A stretch of DNA of 12,327 bases from Clostridia bacterium (GTDB taxonomy: Bacteria > Bacillota > Clostridia > Christensenellales > Borkfalkiaceae), in assembly GCA_017648525.1 (NCBI GenBank), contig JAGCIP010000194.1:1-12327 (forward strand), written 5' to 3'. The notes under the pieces are model-generated. The model was not told the origin of the DNA. It made no database searches and saw nothing but the letters and a program-made list of their open reading frames with translations. This document shows positions 1-5,774 of the stretch, piece after piece; within the stretch, counting starts at the first letter, position 1; every line of letters begins with the position of its first letter. The translations under genes were made by a program, and so were the position numbers.

Positions 1-2
1 GG

Positions 3-1334
3 CTTAAAACGGGTGAAACAATCCCGATTATGGGCGGTTCAGCTACTCAAAATATGGGTGTTATTAACCTTATGTACGAAATAGTAGACTTGCTACCTGC
101 GCCGTTTGAAAGACGCCCCGTGCTTGCAACAGACCAGTCGGGCGAAGTTATTTCGGTTATGTGTGATGTGAATAAACCGCTTTCTGCACAAGTGTTTAAG
201 ACTGTTGCCGACCCGTTCGTTGGCAAACTTAATATGGTCAGAATTTTTACAGGTACGCTTAAGAGCGGTATGACCGTTTATAATTCTACGACGGGCGAAA
301 AGGAACGCATTAACGGTTTATATATAATGAAAGGCAAAAAACAAGAGCCTGTGGACGAGTTGGTTGCGGGGGACATAGGTGCTGTTAATAAACTTAACAA
401 TACCAACACTATGGATACCTTGTGCGACGAATCGTTTAAGATTAAATTCTACGACATACCTTTCCCTGCGCCCGTACTTACTATGAAGATTTCCGCATTA
501 AAGAGCGGTGAAGAAGACAAGGTTTTCCAAGGTCTTAATCGTTTGGCGGAAGAAGACTTAACCTTTAAGGTTGAAAAAGACAAAGAAACTGGCGAAATGG
601 TTATTCGTGGACAGGGCGAAACTCAACTTGACGTACTTTGCAAAAAATTAAAGGCTAAATTTGGGTGTGAAGCAGTCCTTGACGAGCCGAAAGTTGCCTT
701 TAAGGAAACCATAACAGGCGTTGCAGAAGCCGAAGGCAAACATAAAAAGCAATCGGGTGGCGCAGGTCAATTCGGCGTGGTTAATATTAGGTTTGAATCG
801 GGCGCAAGCGACGGAGTGTTTGAGTTCGTTGACCAAACTGTAGGCGGGTCAGTACCCAAACAATTTATTCCTGCAGTAGAAAAGGGCTTAAGAGAAGCCA
901 TCCAAAAGGGCGTGCTTGCGGGCTACCCCGTAGTTAACTTAAAATGTACTTTATTCGACGGCAAATATCACCCCGTTGACAGTAAGGAAGTTGCTTTCGT
1001 TCAAGCATCTAAACTTGCTTACGAAGACGGATTATCTCGTGCTAAACCCGTTATTTTAGAGCCTGTTTATTCTTATAAAATCACCGTTCCTGATAACTAC
1101 ACAGGCGATATTTTAGGAGATATGAACAAGCGTCGTGGAAGAATTTTGGGTATGGAATTAGTGGACGGCTTGCAAGAGATTTCCGCAGAAGCACCGCTTA
1201 TCGAAATGCTTAAATACGCAACCGATTTGCGCAGTATGACGCAAGGGCGTGGAAAGTTCAGTTCGGAATTTGTGGGATATGAAGAAGTGCCTTTCTCTGC
1301 GCAAGAAAAAATTATTGCGGACGCAAAAAAATAA
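3..1334 (+). CDS. fusA: Elongation factor G-like GTPase (EF-G2 type), C-terminal two thirds; 5' end outside the window
   Basis: This is a ribosomal translocase-type GTPase related to EF-G. The reading frame is open from base 3, upstream of the first in-frame ATG at 30, so the gene runs in from the left and that ATG is internal. About 443 codons are visible. They begin at the end of the G domain with a GSAxxxxGV segment, which is the G5 region. Domain II follows (ADPFVGKLNMVRIFTGTL), then domain III with GQGETQLDVL, domain IV with the KKQSGGAGQFG tip and DGKYHPVDSKEVAF, and domain V with RRGRILGME and a C-terminal TDLRSMTQGRGKFSSEF. The KKQSGGxGQFG and RRGRILGME forms resemble the EF-G paralog (EF-G2) more than the housekeeping EF-G. 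No str-operon neighbours (rpsL, rpsG, tuf) follow, which agrees with a paralog. Its exact cellular role is unclear; a canonical EF-G is not excluded because the N-terminal G domain is missing. Confidence 0.92.
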   Translation, partial: LKTGETIPIMGGSATQNMGVINLMYEIVDLLPAPFERRPVLATDQSGEVISVMCDVNKPLSAQVFKTVADPFVGKLNMVRIFTGTLKSGMTVYNSTTGEKERINGLYIMKGKKQEPVDELVAGDIGAVNKLNNTNTMDTLCDESFKIKFYDIPFPAPVLTMKISALKSGEEDKVFQGLNRLAEEDLTFKVEKDKETGEMVIRGQGETQLDVLCKKLKAKFGCEAVLDEPKVAFKETITGVAEAEGKHKKQSGGAGQFGVVNIRFESGASDGVFEFVDQTVGGSVPKQFIPAVEKGLREAIQKGVLAGYPVVNLKCTLFDGKYHPVDSKEVAFVQASKLAYEDGLSRAKPVILEPVYSYKITVPDNYTGDILGDMNKRRGRILGMELVDGLQEISAEAPLIEMLKYATDLRSMTQGRGKFSSEFVGYEEVPFSAQEKIIADAKK

Positions 1335-1336
1335 AT

Positions 1337-1366
1337 TTGACTTAATGCAAATATAAAAATTAAATA
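1337..1366 (+). promoter_or_regulatory. Weak candidate promoter for the PfkB-family kinase gene
   Basis: TTGACT at 1337-1342 is a five-of-six match to the -35 hexamer, just after the EF-G stop codon. The best -10 at suitable spacing is poor: TAAATA at 1361-1366 after 18 nt. A better hexamer, AATAAT at 1363-1368, sits 20 nt away, which is too far. The region is AT-rich throughout, so chance matches are likely. The kinase gene could equally be read through from the EF-G gene, since no terminator separates them. Confidence 0.25.
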
Positions 1367-1396
1367 ATTCCGTGTATTAGCGGATAGGAGTAAGAA

Positions 1397-2323
1397 ATGA
1401 TATTAACTATATGCCCGAACCCTAGTATAGATTGTACTATTGAAATGGACAGCCTTAACGTGGGTATGCTTAACAGAATAGACAGTAAAGTTGAAACCTA
1501 CTCGGGCAAAGCATTAAACGTTGCAATGGGGATTGCAAGACTTGGCGAAAAGAGTTTTTCAACGGGTTTTATGTTCTCTAACCACAGCAAAATGTTCGAG
1601 CACGTTTTAGACAAAGAAGGAGTAGGACATAAATTCGTTTACAATAACGGAAACGCCAGAACTAACTATAAAATTATAGATAAGCGCTCAATGCTTACCG
1701 AGATTAACGATAGGGGTGAAACGGTTAGCCGTGAAAAGCAACAAGAGTTAATTGAAATAGTTAAAGAACTATCAAACGATTGTGATATAGCCGTTATGAG
1801 CGGAAGTCTACCAAAAGGCGTTGACGCAGGGTTTTATGGAGAAGTGCTGTCTGTTATTCCTGGGCGTGTTAAAGTAATAGTTGATACCGAAAAGAACAAT
1901 ATGCTATCCGCTATCGGAAGTCGTGAAATTTTTATGGCGAAACCAAATCTTCGTGAACTTGAAAGTTTTGCGGGCGAAAGCGTGGTTGATATCAAAGATA
2001 TGGTTAAAGCCTGCCGAAAATATATAGATAAAGGCGTTCAAAACGTATTGTTGTCGCTCGGTGCGGACGGTGCTATTTTAACCGACGGAACGGAAAGTTA
2101 TTTTTGCAAGAGTGCGTCGGTTGCCGTTAACTCAACGGTTGGTGCGGGCGATTGTATGGTCGCTGCCGCTTGTGTGGGGCTTAATAAAGGCGTTCCTATG
2201 CACGAACTTTTGAAAATGTCCGTTGCGGCGGGAACGGCGGCGGTAACCACTAGCGGAACAAACCTTTTCTATTACGATAAATACAAGGAAATTTACTCAA
2301 AAATCTTTTCTCAAAAAATTTAA
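1397..2323 (+). CDS. PfkB-family sugar-phosphate kinase (1-phosphofructokinase / tagatose-6-phosphate kinase type)
   Basis: This is a cytosolic ribokinase-fold kinase that probably phosphorylates fructose-1-phosphate, tagatose-6-phosphate or a similar hexose phosphate with ATP. The N terminus MILTICPNPSIDCTIE is characteristic of the 1-PFK/LacC branch (TxNPAxD-like). SGSLPKG occurs at residues 135-141 and KPNLREL at 182-188. The C-terminal PfkB signature STVGAGDCMVAAA contains the anion-hole GAGD at 249-252, with Asp252 as the catalytic base. The length of 308 residues is normal for the family. An oddity is the substrate-loop motif: residues 36-43 read SGKALNVA where relatives usually have GGKGxNVA. 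The start is supported by GGAGT about 8 nt upstream. The gene stands alone and is followed directly by an intrinsic terminator. No PTS or fructose regulator gene is adjacent, so the substrate cannot be fixed from context. Confidence 0.85.
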   Translation: MILTICPNPSIDCTIEMDSLNVGMLNRIDSKVETYSGKALNVAMGIARLGEKSFSTGFMFSNHSKMFEHVLDKEGVGHKFVYNNGNARTNYKIIDKRSMLTEINDRGETVSREKQQELIEIVKELSNDCDIAVMSGSLPKGVDAGFYGEVLSVIPGRVKVIVDTEKNNMLSAIGSREIFMAKPNLRELESFAGESVVDIKDMVKACRKYIDKGVQNVLLSLGADGAILTDGTESYFCKSASVAVNSTVGAGDCMVAAACVGLNKGVPMHELLKMSVAAGTAAVTTSGTNLFYYDKYKEIYSKIFSQKI

Positions 2324-2328
2324 TTTTT

Positions 2329-2364
2329 ACCCGCTTGGGCGCAATGCTTAAGCGGGTGTTTTTT
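2329..2364 (+). terminator. Rho-independent terminator after the PfkB-family kinase gene
   Basis: ACCCGCTT (2329-2336) and AAGCGGGT (2350-2357) form a perfect 8-bp GC-rich stem with a 13-nt loop. A run of six T follows after one G (2359-2364). It begins 5 nt past the kinase stop codon and separates that gene from the BrkB-family gene. Confidence 0.92.
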
Positions 2365-2399
2365 GTATATAAATAGATAGATAAGCACAAACTTTATTT

Positions 2400-3197
2400 A
2401 TGGTTTTTAGCAAAATTAAAAGAGTGCTTAACATATTTTCTCAAAAACGGTTAACCACCGTTGCTGGGGCGTGGGTTTTTTTCTTTTTAACTTCGGTGTT
2501 GCCACTAGCCTTTTTATTAGTTACTGCGTTCGGTGTGTTTGGAGTGGATTTGTCGCTTGAATTAGTATCAAGATTGCCTTTAGAATTTCGTCCTGCGGGG
2601 GAAATAATAGTGTCCACGGCGGAAAAAGCGTCTAAAAGCGCAACGATAATTTTCGTTTTGTCGGTGCTTTTTTCCGGCTCGTCTTTACTAAAACAAATGA
2701 GCAAGGACGGCGACCATATTTACGGTGTTAATTCCAAAGCAAAAAGGGGGATTATGCGTAGAGTTTGGGCAGTTTTAGGAATTGCCTTTTTGTTCTTTTC
2801 CTTTTTAGCCGTGGCGTTTTTAATAGCGTTCGGCGGGGAATTATTACACCCTGTTTTAAGTGGCGACGGAAAAAGTCTTTTATCAACCTTAAGCGCATTT
2901 TTAGTGATTATTTTGTTTTGCTATTTTATCATAGTGCTGTTAAATCGTTTTATCGCCCCTGTAAAACTAAAATTTAACGAAGTTGCGCTTGGCTCTTTAT
3001 GCTCGCTATTCGTAATAGTTTTAGGCACGATAGGGTTTACTTTATACTTGCGATACTTTAATTCATATAACGCTTTTTACGGAAGTCTTGCGGGAATAAT
3101 CGTCTTTTTACTATGGACTTATTTTATGATGATAGGCTTAGTTGTGGGCGCTATCATTAACGGTAAGGTGGCGGAAACACACCTAAAAAACACTTGA
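2400..3197 (+). CDS. YihY/virulence factor BrkB family integral membrane protein
   Basis: This predicted inner-membrane protein has six hydrophobic helices, at about residues 20-45, 78-95, 122-148, 162-185, 195-216 and 225-252. The C-terminal block FYGSLAGIIVFLLWTYFMMIGLVVGAIIN matches the most conserved part of the YihY/BrkB family (YGxLAGxIxLLLWxYxxxxxxLxGAxxN). The N-terminal TVAGAWVFFFLTSVLPLAFLL corresponds to the family's A-x-A-(Y/F)-x-x-L-x-x-x-P-L segment. At 265 residues it is of usual length. Molecular function is not established for the family: older names such as RNase BN and serum resistance are not reliable guides. The ATG at 2400 is not preceded by a clear Shine-Dalgarno site, unlike its neighbours. 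A GTG at codon 9 is an alternative but would lose little. A weak TATAAAT at 2368-2374 could serve as its -10. Confidence 0.87.
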   Translation: MVFSKIKRVLNIFSQKRLTTVAGAWVFFFLTSVLPLAFLLVTAFGVFGVDLSLELVSRLPLEFRPAGEIIVSTAEKASKSATIIFVLSVLFSGSSLLKQMSKDGDHIYGVNSKAKRGIMRRVWAVLGIAFLFFSFLAVAFLIAFGGELLHPVLSGDGKSLLSTLSAFLVIILFCYFIIVLLNRFIAPVKLKFNEVALGSLCSLFVIVLGTIGFTLYLRYFNSYNAFYGSLAGIIVFLLWTYFMMIGLVVGAIINGKVAETHLKNT

Positions 3198-3222
3198 CAA
3201 AAACTCGTTTATATGATATCTT
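3194..3222 (+). promoter_or_regulatory. Candidate promoter of the ABC exporter pair
   Basis: A perfect -35 TTGACA lies at 3194-3199 and overlaps the TGA stop codon of the upstream membrane-protein gene. Exactly 17 nt later is TATCTT (3217-3222), a four-of-six -10. The AAAAACACTTGACA block is identical to that at the aro operon promoter. Initiation would fall near 3229, leaving a leader of about 38 nt. No terminator separates the BrkB gene from this site, so read-through is also possible. Confidence 0.5.
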
Positions 3223-3232
3223 TTTGATATCA
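3214..3232 (+). promoter_or_regulatory. Inverted repeat TGATATC-N5-GATATCA over the -10 region: candidate operator
   Basis: TGATATC (3214-3220) and GATATCA (3226-3232) are perfect 7-bp inverted repeats separated by TTTTT. Symmetry, centre spacing and position over the -10 and start-site region fit a dimeric repressor (GntR, MarR or TetR type). No regulator gene lies beside it in this window. As RNA the element could also form a weak AU-rich hairpin. Confidence 0.45.
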
Positions 3233-3266
3233 ACTATCACGGTTTATAATTAAAAGGAGCAAGTAT

Positions 3267-3974
3267 ATGCTTGAAATTAAAAATTTTACCAAAACTTACG
3301 GTGATTTTAAGGCGGTTGACGCTCTTAACCTAAAGGTTAATGCGGGCGAAATATACGGTTTTATAGGACATAACGGCGCGGGTAAAAGCACCACGATAAA
3401 GGCAATCGTTGGTGCGCTTGGTTTTGAAGAAGGGGAGATTTTGATTAACGGAAAGTCCATAAAAGATAAACCCACCGAGTGCAAAAAGGATTTCGCTTAC
3501 GTTCCCGACAATCCTGATATTTACGACCATTTAACAGGTGTTCAATATCTTAATTTTATATGCGATATTTATAAAGTTAAAGCCGAGCGTACTAAAAGGA
3601 TAGAAGAACTTGCAACCCTTTTCGGTATAAAAGATAATTTAGGGGATTTAACTTCTTCTTACTCGCACGGTATGAAACAAAAATTAGTGTTAATATCCGC
3701 ACTCGTTCACAACCCGAAACTGCTTGTTTTAGACGAGCCGTTCGTTGGGTTAGACCCTGTTGCTTCTCATAAACTTAAAGAGATTATGAAAGAAATTTGC
3801 GCAAACGGCGGGGCGATATTCTTTTCTTCGCACGTTTTAGAAGTAGTTGAAAAACTTTGCGATAGAGTTGGCATTATTAAAAAGGGCAAACTCGTTAAGG
3901 AAGGCGTGGTTGAAGATTTAATAGGCGACGAAAGTTTGGAGCGCTTATTCTTGGAGATTGCAACTAATGAATAA
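3267..3974 (+). CDS. ABC transporter ATP-binding protein (ABC-2 exporter type)
   Basis: This is the nucleotide-binding subunit that powers the membrane partner encoded next. Walker A is GHNGAGKST (residues 34-42), the ABC signature is SHGMKQK (133-139), Walker B is LLVLDEP (152-158) with catalytic Glu157, the D-loop is GLDP, and the switch His is in SSHVLE (His189). The Q-loop position reads VPD (Asp81) instead of Gln, a variant often seen in single-domain ATPases of ABC-2/BcrA/YtrB-like exporters. At 235 residues it is a bare nucleotide-binding domain. AAGGAG lies 7 nt before the ATG. The stop overlaps the permease start by 8 nt, so the two are co-translated. The substrate is unknown. Antimicrobial peptide, cell-envelope or drug export are typical roles of such pairs, but nothing here decides among them. 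Confidence 0.93.
   Translation: MLEIKNFTKTYGDFKAVDALNLKVNAGEIYGFIGHNGAGKSTTIKAIVGALGFEEGEILINGKSIKDKPTECKKDFAYVPDNPDIYDHLTGVQYLNFICDIYKVKAERTKRIEELATLFGIKDNLGDLTSSYSHGMKQKLVLISALVHNPKLLVLDEPFVGLDPVASHKLKEIMKEICANGGAIFFSSHVLEVVEKLCDRVGIIKKGKLVKEGVVEDLIGDESLERLFLEIATNE
3953..3956 (+). promoter_or_regulatory. Ribosome binding site that sets the permease start at 3967
   Basis: GGAG inside the 3' end of the ATPase gene lies 10 nt before ATG 3967. It lies only 1 nt before the in-frame TTG at 3958, so the ATG is the better start. Confidence 0.6.
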
Positions 3975-5526
3975 CCTTTTATCATTACTAAAAGTTCAGT
4001 TTGCATCTTTTTTAGGACTGAATAAAATATTGCACGCACCTAAAGGCAAAAAGATTTCTGGTGTTGGCGGATTGATTTTAACGGCGTGCGCATTTGCGTT
4101 TGGCGCTGGCTACATAGGCTTTACTTATGCAGAAATGTTTGCTTTGCCATCTTTATCTACCGGGAACGTTATCGACGTGTTGCCGTTAATGACGTCGTTA
4201 TCTTGCATTGTGTCGTTCTTTCTTTCGTTCTACACGGTAATCGCCTTACTTTTCGGCAATAAGGATTATGAATTTTTAAGTTCACTCCCTATCAAAACCA
4301 ACGATATTGTGTTTAGTAGGATAATTTTTATTTGCTTGCAAGATTTTGCCTTTACCTTTGTCATAATGGTTGGCTCGCTTATTAAATACTTGCAAATAGC
4401 CCCCGCTCTTGCAGTAGAACAATATTTGTATTTGGTAATAATGATGGTAGTTAGCCCCTTATTACCCGTTGCAATTTCAGTTGTATTAGGCGTGATTACT
4501 TATCTTATTTCTTCTCGTTTTAAGAAAAAAAACACCGTTCAAACCTTTATTATGTTAATTATGGTGTTCGGCTTTATGGCGCTTGGTTTTTCCGGTTTTG
4601 ATATGACGAGTTTTAGTTACGCCACAATGGTAAGCCGAATATATTTTATCTATCCTATCGCATTAAAAAGCATTACCGAGTGGCAATCTTTACTTATTTA
4701 TTGCTTAATCAATGTTCTTTCTTTCGTGGGCGTGGCTACTTTAACTGCTTTTGGATATAAGTGGCTTAACACTATCGGTAAGACCAACAAAAAGAGCAAA
4801 GCGTTCAAACTTTCATCTTATGGTGGGCGCTCTCAATTAAATGCGCTCTTTGTTAGAGAAGTAAAGCGTGCTTTTTCGGACGTTAATTATCTTATAAATA
4901 TGATTTTTGGTCCGATTTTAGGGCTTGCTGGCTTAATAGCTTTTCCTATCGTCTTAAAATCTATGGGAATGGGGTATGCGGAAGAATTGATATTTATTTA
5001 TCCCTTGATATTGACCTTTACCTTTTCACTTACGCCAGCAACCAACTGTTCACTTTCGTTAGAAGGTCACTCTTTCTGGATAATAAGAACTTCGCCTATT
5101 AGTATAAAAAGATTACTCAACGTTAAACTTGCAACTAACGCAGTATTTTTTGTAGTGTCTGCTTTCGTTGGTTCGTTGGTGTCTACAATAATACTTGGCG
5201 CACCATATTACGTTGTGCTTTTAATAACAGGGTTTGGTTTAGCCGTTTCCTGCCTTGGTGGGGAAGTTGGGCTTATGATGAACTTGCTTTTCCCGCACAT
5301 GGATTGGAAAAGCACGGTAGAAGTTGTAAAGCGTAGTGTTTCGGTTTTTTTAACAATGCTATTCAGTATGTCCTACACGGGGTTGTGTTTTATTTTCTTA
5401 AACTTTGTGGAAATTCCCATTGTAATAGGCATTGCAATTCTTTTTGCCGTTACCACTATTTTAGCGGTGGTTTTATACGCTTTAATAATGAAATACGGGG
5501 AAAAACTGATTGCGCTAAAAATATAG
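3967..5526 (+). CDS. ABC-2-type exporter permease, large (about 12 membrane segments)
   Basis: This is the membrane partner of the preceding ATPase. The 519 residues are strongly hydrophobic with roughly twelve helices in two halves. A polar linker near residues 270-300 (KTNKKSKAFKLSSYGGRSQL) separates them. It precedes a conserved-looking cytoplasmic stretch VREVKRAFSDVNYLINMIFGPIL at the start of the second half. GHSFWIIRTSPISIKRLLNVKL resembles the (E/G)GxxFWxLxxxPISxxxxxxxK segment of the large putative ABC-2 permease family (ABC_tran_2-like). Assignment rests on these segments and on adjacency to the ATPase. The ATG at 3967 is preferred over an upstream in-frame TTG at 3958 because of GGAG spacing. 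No clear terminator follows; the aro promoter begins 28 nt after the stop. Substrate unknown. Confidence 0.88.
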   Translation: MNNLLSLLKVQFASFLGLNKILHAPKGKKISGVGGLILTACAFAFGAGYIGFTYAEMFALPSLSTGNVIDVLPLMTSLSCIVSFFLSFYTVIALLFGNKDYEFLSSLPIKTNDIVFSRIIFICLQDFAFTFVIMVGSLIKYLQIAPALAVEQYLYLVIMMVVSPLLPVAISVVLGVITYLISSRFKKKNTVQTFIMLIMVFGFMALGFSGFDMTSFSYATMVSRIYFIYPIALKSITEWQSLLIYCLINVLSFVGVATLTAFGYKWLNTIGKTNKKSKAFKLSSYGGRSQLNALFVREVKRAFSDVNYLINMIFGPILGLAGLIAFPIVLKSMGMGYAEELIFIYPLILTFTFSLTPATNCSLSLEGHSFWIIRTSPISIKRLLNVKLATNAVFFVVSAFVGSLVSTIILGAPYYVVLLITGFGLAVSCLGGEVGLMMNLLFPHMDWKSTVEVVKRSVSVFLTMLFSMSYTGLCFIFLNFVEIPIVIGIAILFAVTTILAVVLYALIMKYGEKLIALKI

Positions 5527-5554
5527 TAATTTATTAAAAACTTTTGAAAAACAC

Positions 5555-5583
5555 TTGACACCGATTTTTTGTGGGGGTATAAT
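5555..5583 (+). promoter_or_regulatory. Consensus sigma-A promoter of the aromatic amino acid operon
   Basis: TTGACA (5555-5560) and TATAAT (5578-5583) are both perfect hexamers with the optimal 17-nt spacer. An A-rich stretch lies just upstream of the -35. Initiation is expected near 5590, giving a leader of about 180 nt before aroF. Such a strong core promoter suits control by attenuation rather than by promoter strength. Confidence 0.93.
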
Positions 5584-5609
5584 TAAAGTGTTTTTAGGAG
5601 TAAAATCTA

Positions 5610-5672
5610 ATGAAATTTAACCACGCATACTTTTATTTTTATTTTAATAGGAAGGTTTTAATATCGCGTTAG
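5610..5672 (+). CDS. Phe/Tyr attenuator leader peptide (20 aa)
   Basis: A 20-codon open frame lies between the operon promoter and the terminator in front of aroF. AGGAG (5596-5600) sits 9 nt before the ATG. The peptide begins MKFNHA, continues YFYFYF (residues 7-12, codons TAC TTT TAT TTT TAT TTT at 5628-5645) and ends NRKVLISR before TAG at 5670-5672. Seven of twenty residues are aromatic (four Phe, three Tyr) and there is no Trp. This matches the end products of the downstream operon, which carries tyrA and pheA. The design parallels the pheA leader of enteric bacteria, whose peptide is Phe-rich. The peptide itself is probably without function: ribosome progress through the Tyr/Phe codons is the signal. 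I see no similarity to any other peptide class. Confidence 0.88.
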   Translation: MKFNHAYFYFYFNRKVLISR

Positions 5673-5734
5673 TAATTACTATACCGATTTTTTTGCGTGA
5701 AAATGTGAAAAACCTTAAGGCTTTGTAATTACTA
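5670..5734 (+). promoter_or_regulatory. Antiterminator: stop-codon segment pairing with the top of the terminator hairpin
   Basis: TAGTAATTAC (5670-5679) is perfectly complementary over 10 nt to GTAATTACTA (5725-5734). The second strand covers the last three bases of the terminator's ascending arm, its whole 5-nt loop and the first two bases of the descending arm. The pairing therefore excludes the terminator. The upstream strand starts exactly at the leader-peptide stop codon, so a ribosome that reaches the stop would mask it, while one stalled on the Tyr/Phe codons about 25-40 nt upstream leaves it free. The helix is AU-rich (two G-C pairs), so its strength against the terminator is uncertain. 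Confidence 0.72.
5672..5734 (+). repeat. Direct repeat of the self-complementary 10-mer GTAATTACTA (5672-5681 and 5725-5734)
   Basis: The two identical copies contain the palindrome GTAATTAC. Because the core is self-complementary, a direct repeat here also works as an inverted repeat, which creates the antiterminator helix. With its preceding TA, the first copy forms a 12-nt perfect palindrome TAGTAATTACTA (5670-5681). Confidence 0.9.
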
Positions 5735-5748
5735 CAAAGCCTTTTTTT
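5717..5748 (+). terminator. Intrinsic terminator (attenuator) in the aro operon leader
   Basis: AAGGCTTTGTA (5717-5727) and TACAAAGCCTT (5733-5743) form a perfect 11-bp stem closed by the 5-nt loop ATTAC. The T run continues to 5748. The hairpin lies between the operon promoter and aroF with no full-length gene before it, so its natural role is conditional termination in the leader. Its loop and upper stem overlap the antiterminator strand. Confidence 0.93.
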
Positions 5749-5763
5749 ATAACTGTTGTAGAT

Positions 5764-5767
5764 GGAG
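5764..5767 (+). promoter_or_regulatory. Ribosome binding site that sets the aroF start at 5775
   Basis: GGAG lies 7 nt before ATG 5775 but only 1 nt before the in-frame ATG at 5769. Starting at 5775 also gives the MIIVVK N terminus typical of the family. Confidence 0.75.
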
Positions 5768-5774
5768 AATGGAT

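Noticed and set aside
2366..2390. ATAGATAGATA short tandem repeat before the BrkB gene as a phase-variation tract
   Set aside because: It has fewer than three full 4-nt units, which is too few for meaningful slippage and within expectation for AT-rich intergenic DNA.
3224..3250. Second promoter TTGATA (3224-3229) / TATAAT (3245-3250) before the ABC ATPase
   Set aside because: The spacer is only 15 nt, and transcription would start at about 3257, inside the Shine-Dalgarno site, leaving no usable leader.
5590..5774. T-box riboswitch upstream of aroF
   Set aside because: The leader is short and lacks the T-box consensus (no UGGN-containing bulge in an AGGGUGGNACCGCG-like antiterminator). The Tyr/Phe-rich frame with its own Shine-Dalgarno site explains the region better.
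5769..5774. Start of DAHP synthase at ATG 5769
   Set aside because: GGAG would end one base before the codon. ATG 5775 has a 7-nt spacing and gives the conserved MIIVVK N terminus.
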